Assembly: GCF_000016645.1 (NCBI RefSeq)
Contig: NC_009441.1
Location: forward strand, 2,790,001 to 2,854,000
Length of the DNA stretch: 64,000 nt
Source: Flavobacterium johnsoniae UW101
GTDB taxonomy: Bacteria; Bacteroidota; Bacteroidia; Flavobacteriales; Flavobacteriaceae
Direction of reading: 5' to 3'
Below, in pieces: positions 23,680 to 31,513 of this stretch. The notes beneath the pieces are model-generated. The model had not been told where the DNA came from. It worked only from the letters and a program-made list of their open reading frames with translations, and searched no databases. The translations under genes and the position numbers were made by a program. Each line of letters opens with the position of its first letter. Positions within the stretch are counted from its first letter, which is position 1.

Positions 23680-24654
23680 TTAATGCTGATCTAAATCAGA
23701 ATCAGTTAATACTTTTTCTTTTCCGAATTTAAGCGAAACCAAGATTCCTACTAAAAGTGAAAGTGCAATAAATCCTAAAGATGCCCATTCTGGAACGTGT
23801 ATCCAATCGTGTAAAAGCATTTTTAAACCAACAAAAGCTAAAATGGCAACTAAGCTATATTCTAAATAACTGAATTTTGCCAGCATATTTGCCAGGAAAA
23901 AATACATAGAACGTAATCCCAGAATTGCAAAAATATTAGAACTGAATACTAAAAACGGATCTTTAGTAATAGCAAGAATTGCAGGAACACTATCTACAGC
24001 AAATAAAACGTCCATTACCTCAATTACAATCAAAGCTACGAAAAGCGGGGTAGCGGCTTTTTTTCCTTTTTCGGTTAAAATGAAAAATTTCTCACCATCC
24101 ATTTCTGATGTAATAGGAATAATTTTTCCTAAAGCTTTGTAAACAAAAGAGTCTTTTGGGTGAAAGTCTTCTTCTTCGCCGGAAAATAACATTTTTACGG
24201 CTGTAAATATTAAGAAGATTCCAAAGATATAAGTAGTCCACGCAAACTTATTGATAAGCATTACTCCGAAGAAAATCATTAATCCGCGGAATACAATTGC
24301 GCCCAGAATTCCCCAGAATAAAACACGGTGTTGGTATTTTTGCGGGATTTTAAACGATGCAAAAATGATCGCAATTACAAAGATATTATCGACACTTAAA
24401 GATAACTCGATTAAATAACCGGTAATAAACTTCATTGAAGCTACTGCAGGTTTTAAACCATCAGGGTTTTCGATATAATCTGTAGTGTAAAGCCAATAAA
24501 TTACTCCTGAAAAAAGAAAGGATAAAGTAACCCAAATTAAGGTCCATTTGCTGGCTTCTTTGGTGCTTATAATATGAGGTGTTTTGTTAAATACACCTAA
24601 ATCTAAAGCAAGAATAAAAACTACGGCCAGCAAAAAGAGAGTCCAGACTATCAT
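23680..24654 (-). CDS. TerC family integral membrane protein
   Basis: 324 aa with about nine transmembrane helices (first at IVWTLFLLAVVFILALDLGVF). LSVDNIFVIAIIFASFKIP, with its membrane Asp, and VDVLFAVDSVPAILAITKDP, with further membrane Asp residues, are the TerC signatures. TerC/Alx proteins move metal ions such as Mn2+ and support the export and metal loading of exoenzymes; tellurite resistance is a historical label. No ter operon partners are adjacent. The -7 box TATCTTTG lies about 20 bp upstream of the start. Confidence 0.93.
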   Translation of the reverse strand: MIVWTLFLLAVVFILALDLGVFNKTPHIISTKEASKWTLIWVTLSFLFSGVIYWLYTTDYIENPDGLKPAVASMKFITGYLIELSLSVDNIFVIAIIFASFKIPQKYQHRVLFWGILGAIVFRGLMIFFGVMLINKFAWTTYIFGIFLIFTAVKMLFSGEEEDFHPKDSFVYKALGKIIPITSEMDGEKFFILTEKGKKAATPLFVALIVIEVMDVLFAVDSVPAILAITKDPFLVFSSNIFAILGLRSMYFFLANMLAKFSYLEYSLVAILAFVGLKMLLHDWIHVPEWASLGFIALSLLVGILVSLKFGKEKVLTDSDLDQH

Positions 24655-24676
24655 GTTGATTTTTTTAAATGATTTA

Positions 24677-24684
24677 CAAAGATA
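24677..24684 (-). promoter_or_regulatory. -7 box of the TerC gene
   Basis: TATCTTTG on the minus strand fits TAnnTTTG exactly; transcription near 24672 gives a leader of about 18 nt. Confidence 0.55.
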
Positions 24685-24831
24685 AGTTTTGATGTTTAAC
24701 TTAAAAATTAAATTTAGTCCTAAAATTAAGGAATATTTGTTATTTGTAAAATGTTAATTATTATAGAGTTATGAGGTTTCTGTGTGTGTAAAATTCAAAA
24801 TGTTTTTAAAATTTGCAGAGTTTAATGCATA

Positions 24832-24862
24832 AAAAAATGCCAGCAAGAATGCCGGCATTTTT
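24832..24862 (-). terminator. Terminator of the GSII gene
   Basis: ATGCC(A)GCA and TGC(C)GGCAT arms form a short stem with one mismatch, with A and T runs on either side; 23 bp beyond the stop codon. Confidence 0.75.
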
Positions 24863-24884
24863 ATAATATATTGTAAGTTTTGAA

Positions 24885-25901
24885 TTATAGAGCTGATTTA
24901 ACAGTTTTGATAATTCTAGCAGCAATTTTGTAAGGGTCTCCGTTTGAAGCTGGTCTTCTGTCTTCCAGCCATCCTTTCCATCCTTTTTGAACAGTCATTA
25001 AAGGAATTCTGATAGAACATCCTCTGTCTGAAACTCCATAAGAGAAATCGTGAATAGAAGCTGTTTCGTGTTTACCAGTTAAACGTTGGTCATTGTAAGC
25101 TCCGTAAACTGCGATGTGCTCAGCAGTAACAGGACGGAAAGCTTCGCAAATTCTTTCGTAAGTAGCCTGGTCTCCACATGTTCTTAAAACTTCGTTAGAG
25201 AAGTTAGCATGCATTCCAGAACCATTCCAGTCTGTATCTCCTAGAGGTTTTGGGTGATATTCAATATAGTAACCATATTTCTCAGTTAAACGGTCTAATA
25301 AGTAACGAGCAACCCAGATTTCGTCTCCTGCTTTTTTAGCACCTTTAGCGAATAATTGGAATTCCCATTGTCCGCAGGCAACCTCTTGGTTGATTCCTTC
25401 AAAGTTGATTCCTGCAGCGATACATAAATCAGCGTGTTCTTCAACTAATTTTCTACCGTGAGTGTTTTTTCCACCTACTGAACAGTAGTACATCCCTTGT
25501 GGAGCAGGGTATCCTCCAACTGGGAAACCAAGTGGAAGTTGTGTTTTAGTATCCATGATGAAATACTCTTGTTCGAAACCAAACCAAAAATCATCATTAT
25601 CATCATCAATTGTGGCTCTTCCGTTAGATGGGTGCGGAGTTCCATCAGCATACATAACTTCAGACATTACTAACCATCCGTTAATACGAGTTGGATCTGG
25701 ATAGATTGCAACTGGAACTAATAAACAGTCAGAAGATCCACCTTCAGCTTGTTTTGTTGACGAACCGTCAAATGACCAATTTCCAAGTTCTTCTAATGTT
25801 CCTTTGAAATTTTCGTGCTCTTCAACTTTAGTTTTACTTCTAAGATTTTGAGTTGGTTCATATCCGTCTAACCAAATGTACTCTAACTTAATTTTAGCCA
25901 T
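24885..25901 (-). CDS. glnII: Glutamine synthetase, GSII type
   Basis: 338 aa, the length of type II (eukaryote-like) glutamine synthetase, which joins ammonia to glutamate with ATP. The beta-grasp part holds NWSFDGSSTKQAEGGSSDC and the catalytic barrel holds GINQEVACGQWEFQLF, the glutamate site NGSGMHANFS and the ATP-binding region RGCSIRIP. Type II enzymes are about a third shorter than bacterial type I. It is transcribed away from a second, unrelated GSIII gene at 26329. No P-II or amt gene is in the window. Confidence 0.93.
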   Translation of the reverse strand: MAKIKLEYIWLDGYEPTQNLRSKTKVEEHENFKGTLEELGNWSFDGSSTKQAEGGSSDCLLVPVAIYPDPTRINGWLVMSEVMYADGTPHPSNGRATIDDDNDDFWFGFEQEYFIMDTKTQLPLGFPVGGYPAPQGMYYCSVGGKNTHGRKLVEEHADLCIAAGINFEGINQEVACGQWEFQLFAKGAKKAGDEIWVARYLLDRLTEKYGYYIEYHPKPLGDTDWNGSGMHANFSNEVLRTCGDQATYERICEAFRPVTAEHIAVYGAYNDQRLTGKHETASIHDFSYGVSDRGCSIRIPLMTVQKGWKGWLEDRRPASNGDPYKIAARIIKTVKSAL

Positions 25902-25939
25902 AATAATATAAATTTATTTTTTTTGTTTTTTCGCTGGGT

Positions 25940-25947
25940 CAAATATA
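25940..25947 (-). promoter_or_regulatory. -7 box of GSII
   Basis: TATATTTG on the minus strand (perfect TAnnTTTG); TTTT sits 19 bp upstream as a weak -33 element. The leader would be about 35 nt. Confidence 0.6.
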
Positions 25948-26272
25948 GATTTATTTTTTTAGTCCTAAAAATTAGGGGGCTATTTTGTTTTATGAAGTAC
26001 TATTTTTTTGAGAAGCGCAATTTTGGCAGGGGTATATTTTAAAAAAAGTAATTTTTAACGCTATAAAAAAATAAATTCGTAAAAATATGGTGTTGTTTTT
26101 GAATTTTAGGGTTAAGAAATTATGAAAAAATGTTTATTTAATGAATAATATTGAGGTTTTTTGTTATATTTCTTTACATCATCTTTATTATTCTTTAAAA
26201 AAAGCTTCATCTGTTGAAAAATCCTCGTATAAAAATCTCGAATTTAAGTTTAAAACAGGGTTATTTATTGTT

Positions 26273-26280
26273 TATATTTG
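26273..26280 (+). promoter_or_regulatory. -7 box of GSIII
   Basis: TATATTTG, the same box as for GSII, with TTTA about 20 bp upstream. The leader would be roughly 44 nt. Confidence 0.6.
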
Positions 26281-26328
26281 TCGATCATTTTTCAATGAAA
26301 ATTATTACGAATTTTTAAAATTATAGAC

Positions 26329-28518
26329 ATGTCAACATTACGTTTCCAAGCGCTAAAAGAAGCTTCTACCAGAAAGCCGGTGCATTTTGAAGAAATTGAT
26401 AGAAAATCTAATCTTTTTGGTTCAAATGTGTTTAATGAAAAAGCAATGAAGCAGTATTTAACTTCTGATGCTTTAAAAGGAGTAAGAGATGCCATTCAAC
26501 ATGGAACGAAGATAGAACGAAAACTGGCAGATTATATCGCCATGGGAATGAAAGAATGGGCATTATCAAAAGGTGTTACACATTATACACACTGGTTTCA
26601 GCCGCTTACAGGAACAACAGCAGAAAAACATGATGCTTTTTTTGAAACGTCTTATGACGGCAATGAGTCTGTAGAAAAATTTGGCGGTGCACAATTAGTA
26701 CAGCAGGAACCAGATGCATCAAGTTTCCCAAATGGTGGAATTAGAAATACATTTGAAGCAAGAGGTTATACAGCCTGGGATCCAACTTCGCCTGCTTTTA
26801 TATATGGTACAACTTTATGTATTCCAACTGTATTCATCGCTTATACTGGTGAAGCTTTAGATAATAAGATACCTTTATTAAGAGCATTATCTGCAATTGA
26901 CGAAGCAGCTACAGAAGTTTGTAAATATTTTGACAAAAACGTAAAAAAGGTAACGGCAACATTAGGATGGGAGCAGGAATATTTCCTGATCGACAAAGCT
27001 TTGGCAAATTCTCGTCCAGACTTAATGATGACAGGAAGAACCTTATTAGGTCATACTTCTGCAAAAGGACAGCAGTTAGACGATCACTATTTTGGATCTA
27101 TCCCAACCCGCGCGCTTACTTATATGAGAGATTTAGAGCAGGAATGTATGTTATTGGGTATTCCGGTAAAAACGCGTCATAATGAGGTTGCGCCAAATCA
27201 GTTTGAGTTAGCACCAATTTTTGAAGAAACAAATCTTGCTGTAGATCATAACTCTTTATTAATGGATGTAATGCAGAGAGTAGCAGAACGTCACGACTTT
27301 AAAGTATTATTTCACGAAAAACCATTTAAAGGTGTAAACGGTTCTGGTAAACACAATAACTGGTCGCTGGCAACAGATACAGGAGTTAATTTATTGAGTC
27401 CGAGCAAAACGCCAATGAGCAATTTACAATTTTTGACTTTCTTTATTAATACAATAAAAGCAGTAAACGATAACGAAACTTTATTAAGAGCTTCTATCGC
27501 AACAGCAAGTAACGATCACAGGTTAGGAGCAAACGAAGCGCCTCCGGCAATTATGTCTGTATTTATTGGAGCGCAATTAACAAAAGTATTGTCTGAGTTA
27601 GAAAGTGTAACAACAGGAAAACTTTCTCCAGAAGAAAAAACAGATCTTAAATTAAATGTAGTTGGGAAAATTCCAGACGTATTATTAGACAATACAGATC
27701 GCAACAGAACTTCGCCTTTTGCTTTTACAGGAAATAAATTTGAGTTTAGAGCCGTAGGTTCAAATTCAAACTGTTCAAACGCAATGACCACTTTGAATGC
27801 GATTGTAGCAAAACAATTAATAGACTTTAAAAATGAAGTAGAGAACCTAATTGAGTCGAAAGACATGAAAAAGGACGATGCTATTTTTAATGTTTTAAGA
27901 GAATACATCAAACAATCTAAAAAAATCCTTTTTGAAGGAGACGGTTACAGCGAAGCTTGGGAAAAAGAAGCAGCAAAAAGAGGCTTAAGCAACTTTAAAA
28001 CTACTCCGGAAGCTATTAAGGCAAAAGTATCAAAACAAGCTTTGGAGTTATTTGCTGAACTTGGAATTTTTAACCACGTTGAAGCCGAAGCCCGTTACGA
28101 AATTGAATTGGAAGAATACACAAAGAAAATCCAGATTGAAGGCAGAGTTTTAGGTGATATTGCCAGAAACCATGTAATTCCAACAGCAATTCGTTATCAG
28201 AATACTTTAATTGAAAATGTAAAAGGTTTAAAAGAAATCTTTGGAAAAGAATTTGAAACCATTGCAAAAGAACAAATTACTTTAATAAAAGAAATTTCAG
28301 GTCATATTGAAGGAATCAATTCTAAAGTATTGGCAATGACTAATGAAAGAAAAAAAGCAAACCAATTGACTGATGCCCAAAAAATGGCCGAAGCATATTG
28401 CAATAAAGTAAAACCTTATTTTGATGAAATTCGTAATCACTGTGATAAATTAGAATTATTAGTTGATGACGAAAGCTGGACACTAACAAAATATAGAGAA
28501 TTACTGTTCACGAAATAA
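26329..28518 (+). CDS. glnN: Glutamine synthetase, GSIII type
   Basis: 729 aa, the length typical of type III glutamine synthetase, common in Bacteroidota and cyanobacteria. Same reaction as GSII but from a distant subfamily. Signatures include WFQPLTGTTAEKHDAFFE near residue 88 and CIPTVFIAYTGEALD, the core RHNEVAPNQFELAPIFEETN with ATP/glutamate site residues, VNGSGKHNNWS and RNRTSPFAF. The C-terminal 150 residues are a charged helical region (KEAAKRGLSNFKTTPEAIKA) usual for the type. Transcribed divergently from GSII, so nitrogen control of both is plausible. Terminator at 28540. Confidence 0.95.
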   Translation: MSTLRFQALKEASTRKPVHFEEIDRKSNLFGSNVFNEKAMKQYLTSDALKGVRDAIQHGTKIERKLADYIAMGMKEWALSKGVTHYTHWFQPLTGTTAEKHDAFFETSYDGNESVEKFGGAQLVQQEPDASSFPNGGIRNTFEARGYTAWDPTSPAFIYGTTLCIPTVFIAYTGEALDNKIPLLRALSAIDEAATEVCKYFDKNVKKVTATLGWEQEYFLIDKALANSRPDLMMTGRTLLGHTSAKGQQLDDHYFGSIPTRALTYMRDLEQECMLLGIPVKTRHNEVAPNQFELAPIFEETNLAVDHNSLLMDVMQRVAERHDFKVLFHEKPFKGVNGSGKHNNWSLATDTGVNLLSPSKTPMSNLQFLTFFINTIKAVNDNETLLRASIATASNDHRLGANEAPPAIMSVFIGAQLTKVLSELESVTTGKLSPEEKTDLKLNVVGKIPDVLLDNTDRNRTSPFAFTGNKFEFRAVGSNSNCSNAMTTLNAIVAKQLIDFKNEVENLIESKDMKKDDAIFNVLREYIKQSKKILFEGDGYSEAWEKEAAKRGLSNFKTTPEAIKAKVSKQALELFAELGIFNHVEAEARYEIELEEYTKKIQIEGRVLGDIARNHVIPTAIRYQNTLIENVKGLKEIFGKEFETIAKEQITLIKEISGHIEGINSKVLAMTNERKKANQLTDAQKMAEAYCNKVKPYFDEIRNHCDKLELLVDDESWTLTKYRELLFTK

Positions 28519-28539
28519 GTTATATACTTAGAAATGTTA

Positions 28540-28571
28540 AAAACCTGTCTTGATAAAGACAGGTTTTTTTA
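28540..28571 (+). terminator. Terminator of GSIII
   Basis: AAACCTGTCT and AGACAGGTTT form a 10-bp stem with a TGATAA loop, followed by a T run. Confidence 0.9.
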
Positions 28572-28912
28572 TGATAAAATGAAAAATTGGTCTAATTGAT
28601 ACTCATTTTAATAAATGTTAGCCCTTAAATGTAAATAAATTGTAATAATAAAGTAATTTCCTACTTAAATTTTTCGTCGTTTTAGTAGTTCATCGAGATA
28701 GTTTTACATTTCATCGAAAAGAAGTTAAGTAATTGGAAAATAGCTAATTCTACATGAATCGTGTATCAATAAGTTTTCTAATTTTGGTCAAGAGAAAAGG
28801 AAATAAAGATTCAATTTTTGTTTTCAAATGAAGATGTAAAGCCCCCAGACTTTCCCCCCAAATCAAAACCTGCATAATAAGTTGTATTAATAACCAATTA
28901 AATATATTTATT
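28572..28912. other. Intergenic region upstream of the curli cluster
   Basis: 341 bp. A 61-codon minus-strand ORF here lacks coding character. A purine-poor CCCCCCAGACTTTCCCCCC stretch (about 28843-28859) is unusual in this AT-rich genome and lies 50 bp before the first curli gene. No exact TAnnTTTG box was seen next to it; the promoter of the cluster remains unplaced. Confidence 0.5.
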
Positions 28913-29758
28913 ATGAAAAAAGTAATTCTAAGCATCTCAGCGATGCTGTTTGTGGGAGTAGCGGCAATCGCTCAAGGTAACACTTCATCAGTGAACCAAG
29001 TCGGAAATTCTGACACCGGTATTGTGAATCAAAACGGACAAACAAATGATTCTAAAATTGACCAGTTAGGAGATTCAAACAAATCAGAAGTTTATCAGGG
29101 AATTCAACCGGCAACTTACAATGCAGTAAACAATAAAGCTGATGTAAAACAAGACGGTAACAGCAATGGTGCATTTATTTCTCAAAGCAACCATGATAAC
29201 CAAGCTTATCAAACTCAAAAAGGAAACAGCAACTCTGCTACAATCTGGCAAGATCAAATTGTTAATGCACCAAGCTCAACTGGTGGATTTGACAAAGCCT
29301 GGCAGACACAAACTGGTAACAACAACACTGCAACTGTAGATCAAGGTACTACTGGTAACGAAAAACCAACGGGAGCTCCTTTTACAGCTGCTCAAATTGG
29401 ACATGTGAATGGTGTAGCTGTTCCGGTTGGTCCTCACAGCAAAAATGAGGCTACTCAAACTCAAAAAGGAGATAATAACGTAGCTTATGCCAGCCAAGGT
29501 GGTGTTTCTAACAAATCATGGCAGACACAAACTTCTCCAAGCGGTACTACTGCAGCAAACAAAAATGTTTCAAACCACTATCAATATGGTGATGAAAACC
29601 AAGCTACATCTGTACAAAACGGTACTAAGTTAACAGAAAACACATTACAGATTGGAAACAAAAATACAGCAACTGTAACTCAAACTGGTGCAGCACACAG
29701 CAGTATTGCTTTCTCTAAAGGAAACATGAATGTAATCACTGTTACTCAAAGCAACTAA
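28913..29758 (+). CDS. Major curlin-like amyloid subunit
   Basis: 281 aa with a signal peptide (SISAMLFVGVAAIA). The mature protein is a series of roughly 20-residue units with Asn, Gln and Gly at regular places (SSVNQVGNSDTGIVNQNGQ; KADVKQDGNSNGAFISQSN; AYQTQKGNSNSATIWQ; NTLQIGNKNTATVTQTG), the curlin repeat of CsgA/CsgB. Some spacer parts between repeats are longer than in E. coli CsgA. These repeats stack into a beta-helix amyloid. The downstream csg secretion genes strongly support the call. A strong hairpin just after the gene (29774-29806) could keep its transcript more abundant than that of the rest. Confidence 0.88.
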   Translation: MKKVILSISAMLFVGVAAIAQGNTSSVNQVGNSDTGIVNQNGQTNDSKIDQLGDSNKSEVYQGIQPATYNAVNNKADVKQDGNSNGAFISQSNHDNQAYQTQKGNSNSATIWQDQIVNAPSSTGGFDKAWQTQTGNNNTATVDQGTTGNEKPTGAPFTAAQIGHVNGVAVPVGPHSKNEATQTQKGDNNVAYASQGGVSNKSWQTQTSPSGTTAANKNVSNHYQYGDENQATSVQNGTKLTENTLQIGNKNTATVTQTGAAHSSIAFSKGNMNVITVTQSN

Positions 29759-29773
29759 GGGTTAAAATACAAA

Positions 29774-29806
29774 TGTGATAGTCGTAGAACGGCTATCACA
29801 TTTTTT
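29774..29806 (+). terminator. Hairpin terminator between the two curlin-like genes
   Basis: TGTGATAG and CTATCACA arms with an inner CG/CG pair, followed by TTTTTT. It would make the major subunit mRNA separate from, or more abundant than, the downstream genes. Confidence 0.8.
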
Positions 29807-29824
29807 AATTTTAAATGTATCAAG

Positions 29825-30349
29825 ATGAAAACTTTCATTCTCTCTATACTATTATTAATTCTTTACTGTCCTGCCTTTTACGGCCAGAATAATAAAGAAG
29901 ACAATTCACAATTCAGCCATTACAGTTCCTCACTTTTTAATTCAAAAGAAACCGCAATGAGCGTGGTTTCGGTTTTAGATAAAAAGGAACAAAATGAGCT
30001 AAACTCAAAAATCCAGCCTGGTGTTCAAATTCAGCAGATTGGAGATTTAAACAAAGTAAAAGCCAATTTACAATCAAATGAAACCAAAGTTTCTGTTGAC
30101 CAAAAAGGAAATGTAAACGAATTGCTTTTGGATAAAAAGGCCAAAACGATTACACAAAATATGATTCAAAAAGGAAACAATAATAAAATTTCTGATTTTA
30201 CATTAAACACAAATTATAATGTAAATATGGAAATGATTCAAAAAGGCGATAATCAAAACATTCAGAATATTGGAACCAATTCCCTTTCAAAAAACATGAA
30301 AATTACACAAACAGGAAATGGAGCTTCAATAATTCTTATTAATAAATAA
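29825..30349 (+). CDS. Minor curlin-like protein (CsgB-type candidate)
   Basis: 174 aa. A signal peptide (TFILSILLLILYCPAFYG) is followed by a nonrepetitive region of about 60 residues. Fewer, weaker curlin-like units follow: VQIQQIGDLNKVKANLQ; TKVSVDQKGNVNELLL; MIQKGNNNKISDF; MEMIQKGDNQNIQNIG; MKITQTGNGASIILI. The Q-x-G-x-x-N spacing and position between the major subunit and the secretion genes suggest a nucleator like CsgB, though it could also be a second fibre component. It ends 8 bp before the csgH-like gene, so it belongs to the same operon. Confidence 0.78.
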   Translation: MKTFILSILLLILYCPAFYGQNNKEDNSQFSHYSSSLFNSKETAMSVVSVLDKKEQNELNSKIQPGVQIQQIGDLNKVKANLQSNETKVSVDQKGNVNELLLDKKAKTITQNMIQKGNNNKISDFTLNTNYNVNMEMIQKGDNQNIQNIGTNSLSKNMKITQTGNGASIILINK

Positions 30350-30357
30350 ATTGAAAC

Positions 30358-30768
30358 ATGCGTTTTTTAAACAGACATACTATAACCTTAGTCCTTTTTT
30401 ATACTACTATGGCTTTCTTCGGGCAGGTCCCGCAGGACAAAATAAAAGCTAAAATTGAAGTAGAAAACATTGAAGGAAATGTAAAAATTACCGGTACAGC
30501 CGAGAATCTCACCGATGTTATGAGAAGTGCTGCATACAGGTTGTCTGTTATAAAAAATAATAATAAAAGTAATAATCAGTCAAATAATGACCAGATTGGA
30601 ATATTTACCCTGCAGCCAAATGAAATACAAAAACTGTCAACCTCTCAAATCAATCTTCTTGAAGATGATGAAGTAATTGTACTGCTTTTGTTTTACGATG
30701 AAAACAAGCAGATAATTGCAAAAGACCGCGTGGTTTTGGGTGAAGAAAAAAAAAAGAAGATCCAATAA
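30358..30768 (+). CDS. csgH: CsgH-like curli chaperone domain, 0-frame part of a csgH-csgE unit
   Basis: 136 aa in the zero frame. Signal peptide (TLVLFYTTMAFFG), then a beta-sandwich-like domain: KAKIEVENIEGNVKITGTAE, YRLSVIKNN, IFTLQPNEIQKLST, and LLEDDEVIVLLLFYD with KDRVVLG. The order fits CsgH, a periplasmic protein that holds curlin subunits and blocks early amyloid formation. Reading runs into a stretch of ten A (30746-30755), then stops at 30766-30768. A -1 shift at A-AAA-AAG (30750-30756) would continue straight into the CsgE part, giving a fusion of about 244 aa. See the finding on this junction. Confidence 0.7.
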   Translation: MRFLNRHTITLVLFYTTMAFFGQVPQDKIKAKIEVENIEGNVKITGTAENLTDVMRSAAYRLSVIKNNNKSNNQSNNDQIGIFTLQPNEIQKLSTSQINLLEDDEVIVLLLFYDENKQIIAKDRVVLGEEKKKKIQ

Positions 30769-31091
30769 TTCTTCCTGCTGACGGATTTGTTTTGCGGGGA
30801 ATTATTACAGATGATACCAAAACCAAAATGGGAAAAGATTTTTATGACAGGTATTATTACAAGTACAATGATATTGGAATCAACGCTGATAAAATAGTCA
30901 CAATAGGTGAAGAATATAGTTTTGCGAGAAACACCGCTATAACCGTTTCTATAGATAACGAAGTTATATACGAGTTTCTGGCCAGACCAGACGACGAATT
31001 TTTAGACGCTGTTGCAGAAGAATCTGTAAATGCAACCTTCACTTATTTGAAAGAAAAAGAAAAAGAGCGCAAATATTTCACTCAGTATTAA
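30756..31091 (+). CDS. csgE: CsgE domain, -1 frame relative to csgH
   Basis: In E. coli, CsgE is the periplasmic adaptor that caps CsgG and directs curlin subunits to the export pore. Here the -1 frame reads EDPIILPADGFVLRGIITDD, then GKDFYDRYYYKY, FARNTAITVSIDNEVIYEF and DDEFLDAVAEESV, matching CsgE along its length. The only start-like codons in this frame are a TTG at 30792, inside the domain, and later ATGs; there is no signal peptide of its own. So CsgE is either made as a CsgH-CsgE fusion by frameshift or transcript slippage, or the locus holds an indel or sequencing error in the A run. 16 bp separate it from csgF. Confidence 0.8.
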   Translation, partial: EDPIILPADGFVLRGIITDDTKTKMGKDFYDRYYYKYNDIGINADKIVTIGEEYSFARNTAITVSIDNEVIYEFLARPDDEFLDAVAEESVNATFTYLKEKEKERKYFTQY

Positions 31092-31107
31092 TTTTATTAT
31101 TAACGAC

Positions 31108-31512
31108 ATGAAATTTATATCCATCCTCGCAGTATTCCTGCTTATTTCTCCATTTATAAATGCGCAGGCTTTAGTTTATAAACCTGTAAATCCTGCATTT
31201 GGCGGAGACACTTTTAATTATCAATGGCTTTTGAGCAGTGCCGAGGCTCAAAATAAGCAAAAGGATAAAACAGCCGAAACAAAAGAACAAACAGACCTAG
31301 AACGGTTTAAAGCCAATTTAAATTCGCAGCTCTTAAGTCAGATTTCGAGTACGCTTTATAAACAGCAATTTGGTACTGACGGTATTAAAGAAGGCTCTTA
31401 TACCTTCGGAAGTTATTCTGTCGACGTTTATCCATCAGCAGATGGACTCACACTTAATATTTTAGATACTAATACAGGCGAACAAACTCAGGTAATCATC
31501 CCAAATCAATAA
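31108..31512 (+). CDS. csgF: Curli assembly protein CsgF
   Basis: 134 aa. After the signal peptide (SILAVFLLISPFINA) the mature N-terminus QALVYKPVNPAFGGDTFNY is the CsgF signature: this segment binds inside the CsgG pore and forms a second constriction. LLSSAEAQNKQKD follows, then a helix (TDLERFKANLNSQLLSQISS) and a C-terminal beta part. CsgF moves outside and links the exporter to the nucleator. Its stop and the csgG start are only 1 bp apart, so translation is probably coupled. Confidence 0.93.
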   Translation: MKFISILAVFLLISPFINAQALVYKPVNPAFGGDTFNYQWLLSSAEAQNKQKDKTAETKEQTDLERFKANLNSQLLSQISSTLYKQQFGTDGIKEGSYTFGSYSVDVYPSADGLTLNILDTNTGEQTQVIIPNQ

Positions 31513-31513
31513 C

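Larger units (their letters stand above)
25902..26328. other. Divergent promoter region between GSII and GSIII
   Basis: 427 bp of AT-rich sequence with one perfect -7 box for each gene (25940-25947 minus, 26273-26280 plus). A 61-codon ORF at 26141-26326 has no coding character. No clear palindromic operator was found; regulator sites for nitrogen control may exist but were not identifiable by eye. Confidence 0.6.

Noticed and set aside
26141..26326. 61-aa ORF between the two glutamine synthetases
   Set aside because: AT-rich composition, no ribosome-binding context or homologous character; it overlaps the GSIII promoter.
30792..31091. CsgE as an independent gene starting at TTG 30792
   Set aside because: The TTG lies inside the conserved CsgE sequence and would remove its N-terminus and signal peptide; the -1 continuation from csgH fits better.
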